Shown piece by piece: positions 1-8,796 of a stretch of DNA of 64,000 bases. The translations under genes and the position numbers were made by a program. Position 1 is the stretch's first letter; each line of letters starts with the position of its first letter. Location of the stretch: positions 242,319 through 306,318 of the forward strand of contig JAGTXO010000046.1 in NCBI GenBank assembly GCA_019448385.1. Direction: 5' to 3'. The stretch is from Diacronema lutheri. Lineage: Eukaryota > Haptophyta > Pavlovophyceae > Pavlovales > Pavlovaceae. The notes under the pieces are model-generated. The model was not told the DNA's origin. It worked only from the letters and a program-made list of their open reading frames with translations, and searched no databases.

Positions 1-207
1 CGCACGCGCACCGCTCTCGTAGTCTCGTTCTGCTTAACTGCTTGGCACGAAGGCGGCGAGCGCATCGTGCAGCCCGTCGCGGCCGAGCAGTTCAACGGGC
101 GCGCGGGCAGCAACGGCAAGTCGACGATCTGGCAGCTTTTTTCCTCAGTGCTCGGCGAGCGCTTCGTGCAACCCGTCGCGGCCAAGCAGTTCACCGGGCG
201 CGCGGGC
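1..207 (+). pseudogene. Possible D5-type (SF3-like) helicase fragment, 5' end outside window
   Basis: Frame 1 is open from the window edge. It contains GSNGKSTIWQLFSSVLG (about 106-156), a Walker A loop of the GxNGKST type found in D5-like primase-helicases of large DNA viruses, virophages and related mobile elements. The segment R(I/F)VQPVAA(E/K)QF(N/T)GRAG occurs twice, at 61-108 and 160-207, on either side of the Walker A stretch, so a short internal duplication has occurred. No Walker B, sensor or arginine-finger region follows, and downstream frames become low-complexity. I infer a scrap of a replicative helicase. Fifty residues are too few to exclude another P-loop ATPase. Confidence 0.35.
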
Positions 208-939
208 GCGACCGCTGCGCACGCGCCATTACGACGGCGATCATGGCCAATTGTGCGATCGTCGAGGGGCCGGCCAAGGCCGACCCGATAAGCGCGGTCG
301 CCTGGGCGACGGGCGTGTCGGGCGTGCCGCGCGCGTGGACGCCCGCAGGCGGGCCGTTCCTCCTCGCCGGCTGCGTGTGTACCGTGTGGGCGGCGCAGCG
401 GCGCAAGAGGAGCGAGCGCGAGCGCGGCGGCGGTGGCGGCGGCGACGGCGGCGTGCCCGCGCCGCCGCCCGCCAGCTGCGCGCGCTCCGTTCTCGTGCGC
501 GCGCTGCGGCTGCGCGGCGCGATCACGCATGCGCTCGTCGCGCTCGCGCGCGGCCATGACGCGCGTGCGCTCGGGCCAGAAGGTGCATCCGACGAGTCGA
601 ATGCCGCTCGGCCCGCCAACGTGCGCACGAAGGCGGAGCTGGACGCGGACGCAAAGGTTGCGCGCGGTTGACGGCAGGTGGCGGGCGACCTTGCAGCGCA
701 CGCTCATACTGCCCCGCGACGGCGACACGCGCGGCGCGGCGAAGCGCTCGCGACGATCGTCAGCGCGCCCGCCGCGCGCGCCGACGTGCGCGTCCCGGCG
801 CGCGCGCGGCTGCGCGCCGCGACGTTCGCCGTGACAGGCGCGCACGCGCTTTGGCGCACGAGCGCGCGCGCCGCGCTCGCCGCCGCCGGTCGCGCTGCGC
901 GACGGGTGCGAGCGCGCGGCGCTCGACGCGATCGAAAGC
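208..939. other. No supported gene
   Basis: GC-rich sequence with several overlapping Arg/Ala-rich open frames on both strands. None has a recognisable motif or a plausible start context. I see no repeat or RNA gene here. Confidence 0.6.
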
Positions 940-1375
940 GCCCCGAGCTCGCACCAGCGCGCGAACCGGCGGTAACGAGCTGAGGCGCGGCCTGCGTCGG
1001 GCCCAATTGGCCCGGCTGCGAGTCGAAGGGCACCCCGTCGATCTGGGCGCACGCGCGCCGCCGCTCGCCGCAGACGGCCGCCGCCCGCCGCTCAGCGGCC
1101 TGTGGCCACAGCGCGCAGGGCAGCACGCAGTCGACTTGAGCTCGCACGGTGTCTGCGCGAGCTGGAACGCCGAGCCCGTGCCGTTGAGCACGGCGACCAG
1201 ATCGACGGTGAACACGCGCCGGTGCCGCAGAGCCGCGCGCCCGGCCGGCGGCACGCCGGCGAGCACGGAGCCAAAGGTTTCCACGTCCTCGCGCCGCGCG
1301 AGCGAGCGGGGCGAGCAGGTTGAGAGCGAATTCATGGCGAAGCGTCGCGACGTGGTCGTGGGCGACGCCAGTAGC
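940..1375 (-). pseudogene. Remnant of the retroelement C-terminal (nuclease-like) domain
   Basis: The minus strand encodes, in order, GVAHDHVATLRHEFALNLL, ETFGSVLAGVPPAGRAALR, RVFTVDLVAVLNG and CELKSTACCPARC. This is the same series of blocks found at 14.5-15.8 kb and 35.6-36.3 kb. The D...ELK pair (VD then CELK) is kept with 19 intervening residues, as in the 14.5-kb copy. The frame decays toward 940, losing the GSFGEWSAGL block. It is cut off on the upstream side near the poly-G tract at 1396. This is a dead fragment of the retroelement family and probably predates the other copies in this window. Confidence 0.65.
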
Positions 1376-1392
1376 CGCCGCGAGTGGGGAGG

Positions 1393-1427
<35 letters not shown>

Positions 1428-1488
1428 CGTCGCCGTAGGCGTCTCCCCGGGAAGGCGGCGCCTACGGCGACGAGCTCGCGGCTACTGG
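1368..1488. repeat. Inverted repeat enclosing a poly-G tract and a hairpin
   Basis: The left arm (GCCAGTAGCC...CGAG, about 1368-1385) and the right arm (CTCGCGGCTACTGGC, about 1472-1487) are reverse complements apart from a 3-nt insertion. Between them lie the 32-nt G run (1396-1427) and a second hairpin, CGCCGTAGGCG...CGCCTACGGCG (about 1431-1469). Confidence 0.6.
1396..1427. repeat. Poly-G tract, 32 nt
   Basis: Uninterrupted run of 32 G, preceded by GGGGA. Confidence 0.9.
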
Positions 1489-1657
1489 CGACATGGTTAC
1501 CAATGTGTTGGCTCATCGTCGCGACGATCTTCGCGACCCTCGTCACCGTCACGCGACGCCGCGACGGTGATGATCGTCGCGTCGCATCGTCACGCGCGGC
1601 CATCGTTGCGACGCTTCCCTGACGCCAGCGCAGCGAAGGGAGAACATACCCCCATAT

Positions 1658-1694
<37 letters not shown>

Positions 1695-1702
1695 GGGGGG
1701 GG
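1658..1702. repeat. Poly-G tract, 36 G + T + 8 G
   Basis: The run starts directly after CATAT and is interrupted once, by a T at 1694. Confidence 0.9.
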
Positions 1703-1739
1703 TATGGATTGCGTACAAAATCCATGTCGATGTAACGGC

Positions 1740-2339
1740 CTCCCTGTCGGAGCCGCCCCGCAGCCAAAACCGCGTCTTCGTCCGGCCACGCAGCGGACCA
1801 CCGCGCGTTGTGCGCGCCCGGCGCGCGAGTGGTGCGAGTGGCGGGCGAGCCGCGTCGCCCGCGGAGCCCGCCCCCGGCTCGGCGGCGCGCCGCTGCCGCT
1901 TGCTCGCCGGGCCGCGCACCGCAGTCGCCGCCGCTACGCGCTTGCCCAGCTTGCCGGCAGGCGGCGGCGACGGCGGCGGCTGCGGTTGCGGCAGCGGCAC
2001 GAGCGCGACGCCGGGCAGCGGCAGCGCCGACGGCACGCGCGCGGCGGCGACCCACGCGGCGGCGGGCAGTGCGCCACCTCGAGGCCTTTGCGCGCCGGCC
2101 GCGTCGGCGCCGCCCTGCGCGCCCCGGAAGGGCACGCAGGTACGCGGGTCGGTCCGCGCGGCGCGCGGCGCTGGCCAGCACCCGCCGGCTCCGCGTCGGT
2201 CGCGAGCGGCGCGGCGGGCGTCGCGCCGGCGGAGGCGTGCCCGCCACGCCCGCAGCCGGCGGCGCGCCCGCCGCCAGCGCGCCGCCCACCGCCGGCGCCG
2301 TCCGCGCCGTCCGCACGGCGCCCGCCGCGCCCGCCGCCG
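1740..2339. other. Low-complexity Ala/Pro/Arg-rich stretch, no supported gene
   Basis: This lies downstream of the Pif1-like helicase block on the minus strand. All frames are composition-biased and lack motifs. It may be the decayed C-terminal extension or 3' UTR of the helicase. Confidence 0.5.
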
Positions 2340-4745
2340 CCGCAGCCTCGCCACCGCTGACCGCGCGGAGCACCTCCGTGAAGACGACGTTGCGTGTCAC
2401 GAGGCCCGGGCCGAGCGCAAAGCGGATGCGCGACGCGTGCCCGACGCGCGAAGCGGCCACGTGGAGCTGGCCGTGCATGAAGCACGGCTCGGCGAGCCAC
2501 ACACGCCCGCGCACCCGAGCGTCTGCCCCCGCGCCTTGCTGATCGTCCTCGCAAACGCCGGCCGCACCGGGAACTGGCGGCGCATCCATGCAAACGCGAA
2601 CGTGCCGTCGTCGGGCGAGTGGTGGTCGACACGCGCGATGAGCACGGTGCTGTCGCGCCCGGCGGCCGCGCCGGGGCGTGCGCACTCGAGCGGCCGGCCG
2701 CCGGCGCGCACGCCGCGCACGATCAGCCGCGTGCCGCTGCACAGCCCCTCGCCGGGCGAGAGGTTGCGCAGCAGCATCACCACCATCCCGGGCTTCAGGT
2801 CGAGGACGCGGTGCGGCATCTGCGCGTGCTCGAGCGAGTCGAGGAATTCGACCGACGCCAGCGCAATCTGCTTGCCCGCCCCGTCGTCGCGCCAGCTCGT
2901 CCGCCGACTCGCACCTCGCCGCCGCGCCCGGGAAGCGGCCGATCACCAGCTCGTTGATCCGCGCCACGTCCGTGTGCTTGGCGCAGAGCACCGCGCGGTC
3001 GCACAGCGAGCCGTCGTCGGTCCGACACGCCGCGCCGTGGACAAAGTCGTCACGAGCTCCGTCGGGAAGGCCGAGCCCTCGCGGATGGGGACGCCGCCGA
3101 CGGCCTCGGGCAGCTGCACGGCATCGAGCGGGAATGCGCCGGGCATGGCCCCGGCAGCCGGCACCGCCGCGGGAAAGGCGCCGTCGCCGGGGATGCGCAG
3201 CAGCTTCGCCCACTCGCCCGCGCCGAGCGCGTCGCCCGTGTCGCGCGCCGCGCTCGAGGCGCGAAAGTTCTCGACCAAGGCGTGCTGCCGATCGTGCTGC
3301 CACGGCGCCGAGTATTTGAGGCAGGAGCGCACGATCTGCGCGCGCGAGCCGCGCCGCACCACCGGCAAGAACTGGCGAAAGTCGCCGGCGAGCAGCAACG
3401 TCTCGCCGCCGAAGCGCTCGTCGACGCCCGTCACGTCGCGCCAACACCGATCAGGCGAGTCGAGGTGGCACCGCGTCTGCATCGGCGCCTCGTCCCACAC
3501 GACCAGCCGCCGCGGCGGCCACGGAGCGCCCGCGCTCGGAGCGCGGCACGACATAAAAGGGCTCGCCCGTCCGAGTCGGCGCCGACGGGCACCTTGAAGG
3601 TCGAGTGGAAGGTGCGGCCGTCGGGCAGCAGCGTGGCGGCGACGCCCGAGGACGCGCCCACGACGACCGCGTGCCCATCCGCGCGCACGGCGGCGATGAT
3701 GGCGCGCTCGACGAACGTCTTGCCCGTGCCGCCCGGCGCGTCGCAAAGATGCAGCCGGTCGCCCACGCCGCGCAGCGCCGATTCGACGACCGCGCCGTGG
3801 AGCGCGCGCTGCTGGCCGCCCTCGGCCATCGCCGCGCGCGCCGCCGCCGCGCTCGCAGCCCGCTCGGCGCGATCGTAGCCCTGCGCGCGCGCGAGCTCGC
3901 GCCCGCCCGGCCCGGCCGGCGCGCGCGCCGTGCGCAGACCGGCCACCGCCGCGAGCGCCGCCGCGCGCTCGCGCTCGTCGGGCACGTACAGCCCCGTGGA
4001 GTCGAACGTGTCGGCCCAGGCGGGCACGCCGTACGAGGCGAAGGCGTCCGAGCCGGGCTGCGGCCGCTGCTCGGCGCGCTTCAGGAGCATGACCCCGCAC
4101 ACGTTCCACTTGGTGCCAAACATCGAGCCCGTGAGCCCCGTGTAGACGCAGTCGAGCTGCGTGGCGATGGCGCAGACGTCCTCGTGCCGGATCTCGTCGA
4201 CCGGTTTGCGCCGCGCGTCGACGAGCGGCACGACGCGCTCGGAGCCCGCCCACGTGAACGTGCGCGTCGACTTGTTCAGCCGCGTGTGCGCGAGCGTGCC
4301 GTCCTTGATATTTGGGCTTGACGGTGGGCGAGAGCTTGCCGCGCACCTCCTCCTTCGAGAGGCCGCGCGTGTTGAGCAGCGCCTTCTGGCGCGCGTGCAC
4401 CGTCTCGACGCGCCAATCGTCGATGGCGCGCAGGGCGCCAAAGTGGGCGTCCATCTGCGCGAGCGGCGCGCCTTCAATCGGCAGCTCCTTTTCGGTCACG
4501 CCGGCCGTGTACGCCGCCTTGTCGACGTCCGTCGGCCCGTACATGGTGCCAAAGTTGCCGTCGCCCGTGAGCTTGGGCCAGTCGACGACGCAGGGCGGCG
4601 TGACGAAGGCGAGCGCGCGGCGCGACGGCCCGTAGCTCAGCTTGTCGACCGTGCGCGCCTGCTCGTTCGGCTTGACCGGCCGCGTGCTCACGATCTCGCA
4701 GTTGACGAGCGCCGCGTCGAAGGCGCGCAGGTCGATGGCGGCCAT
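2340..4745 (-). pseudogene. Pif1-family (Helitron/viral type) DNA helicase, frameshifted
   Basis: The minus strand carries the Pif1 helicase motifs in order but in several frames: CDAPGGTGKTF (motif I, about 3740), LVVWDEAPMQ (II, about 3490), LLAGDFRQFLPVV (III, about 3390), CAKHTDVARINELVIGRFPG (IV, about 2960), LKPGMVVMLLRNLSPGEGL (about 2790), FARTISKARGQTL (V, about 2540) and FMHGQLHVAASRVGHA (VI, about 2470). DEAPM and GDFRQ(F/I)LPVV resemble Helitron and large-virus Pif1 proteins. No HUH Rep domain was found. The roughly 240 N-terminal residues (MAAIDLRAFDAAL onward) are unrecognised. The ATG at 4745 has context ACCATGG; an in-frame alternative lies at 4817. Small indels near 4310, 3540-3590, 3030 and 2820 break the frame. 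The product would unwind DNA 5' to 3'. Either a pseudogene or indel-laden assembly. Confidence 0.75.
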
Positions 4746-4934
4746 GGTCGTTTTGCGCGGGAGATCACGCTGCAGGCGGCTCCACAGTGGGCTCGAGAAA
4801 AAAAAAAGCTGGGCCAACGGTCAGTCGAGCGCCACAAGCAACCCTCGGGAGCCGGTGGCCAACCCAACCCAACGATCTTCGTCGCCACCCTTCGCGCGTT
4901 TTCCGTTCGCGCCCAAGCAGACAAGGAGACCACA

Positions 4935-5219
4935 ATGTCGGTGCTGCTCGGCGCGATGATGGGCCTCAGCGGCTCGGTGGCGATCGTGCTCTACGTGCGC
5001 GCGCGACGTCGCGAGGTGCAGCACGGGCGCGTGGCGACGCCGCGCATCATCCAGCGCCAGCTCGAGCTGCAGCTGCCGTGGGGCCGTCCGGACGAGGCAT
5101 CCGTCGCCTCGCGTGCCGAAACGCGAAGCGTCGAGGCCGCGTCGCGCTCGGTGCGCGACGCGGCGCCCGAGCCGGACCCGGACGAGGGCTACGTGCGCGT
5201 GGCCAGCGCGGCGTTCTGA
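4935..5219 (+). CDS. Small single-pass membrane protein, unknown function
   Basis: 94-aa ORF starting MSVLLGAMMGLSGSVAIVLY. Residues 2-21 form one hydrophobic N-terminal segment, followed by the basic RARRRE (inside-positive), so it is probably a signal anchor with the tail in the cytosol. The rest is polar and ends in an acidic stretch (APEPDPDEGYVRVASAAF). It is divergent from the Pif1-like helicase, with 189 nt between the start codons. AAGGAG lies about 8 nt upstream of the ATG, which would be a Shine-Dalgarno site in a prokaryote but may be chance here. I do not recognise the family. If the helicase is from an integrated virus, this could be one of its small membrane proteins, but nothing proves it. 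Confidence 0.5.
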   Translation: MSVLLGAMMGLSGSVAIVLYVRARRREVQHGRVATPRIIQRQLELQLPWGRPDEASVASRAETRSVEAASRSVRDAAPEPDPDEGYVRVASAAF

Positions 5220-5265
5220 GGCGCGCACGACGTCGCCCAGCCAGAGAGGGGTAGGGTGTAGGGTG

Positions 5266-5540
5266 TACAGGTAATCGCGGGCATTAAGAAAGCAGGGATT
5301 TGGGGTTGGGCCTCAGTTTCTTCGCTGTTTCACAAGCCTTCTCAGTGGGCAGCCACAGTTTCTTGTGTGCAATTTCTAAAGGATGGTGAGGGGACAGCAA
5401 GGCTAACGTCAGAGTAGCGGCCCCGGCCTTCGCCAAGCCCCTGCGCGCCACCGGGCAGCCTCAGTTTCTTCGACCGATCGCCAAAAATTCGGCCCCAGTT
5501 TCTTAATGGTACGGTTTCTTAATGCCCGCGATTACCTGTA
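5266..5540. mobile_element. MITE with perfect 24-bp terminal inverted repeats and TA target duplication
   Basis: CAGGTAATCGCGGGCATTAA(GAAA) at 5268-5291 is exactly inverted at 5515-5538. Both ends are flanked by TA (5266-5267 and 5539-5540). The body of about 270 bp has no coding capacity. The motif CAGTTTCTT recurs four times inside it. Size, TIRs and the TA duplication fit a non-autonomous Tc1/mariner-like element. The sequence family is not one I recognise. Confidence 0.85.
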
Positions 5541-6037
5541 GGATGCAAAACAAGCCCTCCCCACATTTGGGCCCGACGTCATCCTTCTTCGAAGCCGTGA
5601 CGTTACTCACATACGAGTACTTTTACTTAGTGTAGGATGTATCTATTCTCCAAGTATTTACATTCTAACGACGCTTACAGGCGGGTCAGCAGGAGGGGCG
5701 CGCATGGGGCCGAGGCTGGGCAAACGGAGCGAGCGAAAGGGCGCACGCAACATCAGGCCGAAATCAGGGCGTCGACCCTGTGCACGCCGGCAGCGGGAAC
5801 GGCCGGGACGGCAAGGACGTGGCAGGACGCGTCATGGGCGGACACCCACACACGCCTAGCCACCCCTCGCCGGCCCCTGCCGGCCGCCGCCGCCGTTACA
5901 TAGTGTAGGGTGTAGGATAAGTACGGTTGTGAAAGTCCCATAGGGGGAGAAGGAATGACGCTGTGACGAAAGAAGGAATGACGTCGGGCCCAAATGTGGG
6001 GAGGGCTTGTTTTGCATCCTACACCCTACACCGTACA
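5541..6037. repeat. Older inverted-repeat element hosting the MITE and a retroelement end
   Basis: 5541-5590 (GGATGCAAAACAAGCCCTCC... to CCTTCTT) is inverted at about 5971-6018. The arms continue outward as TGTAGGGTG-type repeats: 5249-5265 on the left, beyond the MITE, and TACACCCTACACC at about 6019-6037 on the right. Removing the MITE joins the left arm cleanly to the TGTAGGGTG repeat. Confidence 0.65.
5665..5903 (-). mobile_element. Solo 3' end of the retroelement family
   Basis: Read on the minus strand this ends CTGACCCGCCTGTAAGCGTCGTTAG and matches the 3' UTR of the copies at 14150-14344 and 14345-14528. The 5' break near 5903 lies just after the codons corresponding to the ORF end. 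ATGTAA occurs on both flanks and may be a short target duplication. It sits inside the older inverted-repeat element. Confidence 0.75.
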
Positions 6038-6472
6038 CCCTTTTGAAAAGCGGCGCCGAAGGTGGGAGGAAGCCACCCGTATGCGCGCGTTTGAACGTGC
6101 GCGGACGGCCGTTGGCTTCGCGCCCTTTCGCCCACGGTTTGCGCGCCAACGGACCAGTCCTCCGCAGGCGCCGCGCATCGTCTCAGGGGCGGTCGGTGTG
6201 GTACGCCGCGCGCATCGTCAGCGCCGCGGCGTCGAGCTCGGCGGGCGAGGGCGCGTACGTGACGCCGCTCAGCACCTCGTCCGCGCCCGCCCTCGTCGCG
6301 CTCGCCGCCTCCGCAGTGCGCGCAGGCGGCTTCGTGACGGCACGCGAGGCCACGCCGCGCGCTGCAGGTGCCTTCGCGCGCTGCATCGTCTGTCTGCCAG
6401 TCCGACGCGCTCTGCTCTGAACGAACGGACGGCACGCCCGACGAGATCTCGTCGCGTGCACGCTCGCACAAC

Positions 6473-7305
6473 ATGTACCCCCAGAACGTCTCCGAGCTGC
6501 TGCCCGACGAGATCTTCGGCGACGAGCTGCTCGTCGACCGGCACTACCGCGTGCGCATCCTGCGGCGTGTCGCCCGCCGCCGCGATGCGGCCGAGGCCAA
6601 CGTTTGGCTCGACGGCGGGCCCGCCGACTCGGTCGTCGGCGCGTGCATGTGCGGCCGAATCTACGCGCTCAAGTGCATGGGCCGGCTCGTCCGCGGCGCC
6701 CGGATCCTCGCGCTGCTGCGCAAGAATGTCGCGCTCGCCATGTGCCGCGCGCACCTCATGGGCCACATGCTCCAGCGCATCGTCGGCGACAGCGGCGTCG
6801 CGCGGCTGCTGCAGCTGGTTGCAGCTCGTTCGCATGGATCACGACACGCTCAACGCCGAGCACCAGGCCTTGGAAGCACAGCATGACACCGGCCAAATCA
6901 TGCGACGGCATGTGCGCGCGCGCCGACGCGCTCCTCAAGGACCTCGCACGGGCGCACGAGCACGCTCACACGCTCGATGGCTATCTGGTGTGGTGCAGCG
7001 AGCGCCTCGGTGAGAGTGACTCTTTCAACGGAGCGCTCGAGAACCTGAACACGCGGTGCAGCATGAGATGTGCTGGCTCCACGCCGAGATGTCGTCGCTC
7101 GTTGCGAGTTCGCCCGAGGTTTACGCGAACGACAGCAAGGTCACCGACTACAAGGACCACGGCGTGTGCGTCGAGTTCGATGTCTTCAACCGCGACGGGG
7201 TCGAGGGCGCGCCCGTGCCCGCGACCGCGCCCACGAAGGCAGAGCCGGGCATCGAGTCCGAGTGCATCGCGCCCGCACAGGCAGAGCCGGGCAGCGAGTC
7301 CGAAG

Positions 7306-7338
<33 letters not shown>

Positions 7339-7368
7339 GGCAGAGCCGCGCACCGAGCCCAAGTGAGC
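6473..7368 (+). pseudogene. Unrecognised protein, frame broken
   Basis: An ATG at 6473 opens MYPQNVSELLPDEIFGDELL. The frame continues through a Cys-containing helical stretch (ACMCGRIYALKCMGRLVRGA) to about 6835. Similar-looking protein then continues in other frames: DHDTLNAEHQALEAQHDTGQ (about 6838-6898), ARADALLKDLARAHEHAH (about 6920) and EMCWLHAEMSSLVASSPEVY (about 7060). The end is an acidic repeat (APTKAEPGIESE / APAQAEPGSESE) and a Pro-Arg run. The helical, partly coiled-coil pieces suggest one gene with at least three small indels. No family is recognised, and the change of frame without GT-AG spacing argues against introns. Confidence 0.4.
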
Positions 7369-7739
7369 CAACGTGCCGCCGAACTCGCCCAAGCTCTCGT
7401 CGGTCGACGGCCAGGCCACCGAGTACAAGACCTCCTACGCGAACTCACGTGCTCGCCACCTGCAACGCCTCGAGTTCACGCACGCGTTCGAGTCTATGCA
7501 GGCCGAGGTCGCTTAGTCAAAGCGCGCCAAGGTCTTGGCCACCGGCGCATCGAGGCGCTGGCTGCGCAACACGGCCGTGCGCAACACCCGCAGCTCGGCC
7601 AACGGCAAGTAGCGCGCCGGCGCAGCGCACGGTATGCCGCGGCTAGCTCCGTAGCGAGGGGTGTCCGACTGACCGCGCCCTCTACGGGGTGCACGCGCAC
7701 TCGGCGCGGTCCGGTCAGTCAGAAGGCCTCAGCTTGCGC

Positions 7740-8010
7740 GATGCCAGTTGCGATCCCCCCCGGAATCCGCCATTCTATTCTACTGGGCGTCAATCACCCA
7801 AGCCCTTCCGGTCGCCCGCATTCCGGGGTCGGACCCTCCGTCGGCCCGGCTCGGGCCCTCCGTCCGCCGCGCCCGCTCGACCCCGAATTCTACTCAAAAT
7901 CGGCCGGTCGGAGGGGGGTCTCGGTCCTAGGCTCGTCCTAAGCCTCGCTCCGACCCCTCGAGCGCTCATTGCCTGGCTTTTAACCCTTGATTGTACGACC
8001 CGGGTCGTAC
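7740..8010 (+). repeat. Copy of the repeat found at 47.63-47.88 kb, ending in an 18-bp palindrome
   Basis: It shares ordered blocks with 47630-47880: CCCGCATTCCGGGGTCGG, CCGA(A/G)TTCTACT, (C)GGTCG followed by GGGGGG, and GCTCATTG with TTGATTG. At 7993-8010 lies GTACGACCCGGGTCGTAC, a perfect palindrome. Coding potential is absent. Confidence 0.55.
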
Positions 8011-8018
8011 TCTCAGCC

Positions 8019-8635
8019 TTACACTGGCCGGACCAGCCCGGACCGCGCCCTTATGTCGGTAAGGGCGCCGCGCGCTCCACGGCGATACGCACGGCTTCTT
8101 GCCGGCTGCGAGCGCGCCGCCGGCGCGTGCGCTCGCGACGCACGCACCGCGAGCCGTCCCCCATCGACGCAAGGCGCAGCGGCCACGCCGTCCGCGGCGT
8201 GCGCGTCCACCGTGACGAGGTGCGGGCACCTTTGTGCGGTTTCGCGCCGCTGCAAGAGCCGTGAGCGACGGGGCGGCCGCCGGTCACGCCGCGCACCGCT
8301 CGCACCAACGGCTGCGCAGCTCCTCGCCGCTCGTGCTCAAGCCGACGCGCACGACCAGGCGCGGGCGGTCGCCATTGCTCGCCCTCGCGCGGCCGCCGAC
8401 CGTGCGGCTGTGCGTGCTCACTGTGCCTTCCCACGCCGACAGGCGCACAGGCCACACACACCGACCGACTGATGCAGGCCCGGCCTGCATCCATGTCGCC
8501 ACTCTGCCATCCATGTCGCCACTCGGCCAATGCAGGCCTGGCCTGCATCCATGTCGCCGACTCGCCGCGCTTGGTGCGCACGGCGAGTCACGCGCACATT
8601 TCCCCTCTGCCTGGGCCTCAATGGCACAGTGCCCA

Positions 8636-8636
<1 letters not shown>
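8019..8636. other. No supported gene; short repeated palindromes at 8472-8569
   Basis: Both strands are open in several frames but with Arg/Ala-biased composition and no motif. At 8472-8569, TGCAGGCC(C/T)GGCCTGCA is present twice and CATCCATGTCGCC(A)CTC-like units three times, which creates small hairpins. Confidence 0.5.

Positions 8637-8674
<38 letters not shown>
8637..8674. repeat. Poly-C tract, 38 nt
   Basis: Uninterrupted C run 122 nt from the stop codon of the RlmN-type gene, on that gene's downstream side. Confidence 0.9.
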
Positions 8675-8796
8675 ACCCGTCGGACGTCGTTGTCACGTAC
8701 ATTCGCGCCTCCTGCTACGGCGGCAGGGCAATGCCTCTTGGCACAGGCCAAGCCGCCAGTGGGGAGGGGCTCCTGCCCCCCCGGCGGCTCGGCGCC

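Noticed and set aside
2340-4745. Calling the Pif1-like gene a Helitron
   Set aside because: No HUH Rep motif, no TC...CTRR ends and no terminal hairpin were found, so only the helicase family is claimed.
4921-4937. AAGGAG upstream of the 4935 ATG as proof of a bacterial or phage gene
   Set aside because: A single purine-rich match is expected by chance. The neighbouring genes have introns and organelle presequences.
8019-8580. A second zinc-ribbon (Fanzor-like) gene on the minus strand
   Set aside because: STSGEELRSRWCERC looked suggestive, but no second Cys pair and no RuvC signature follow.
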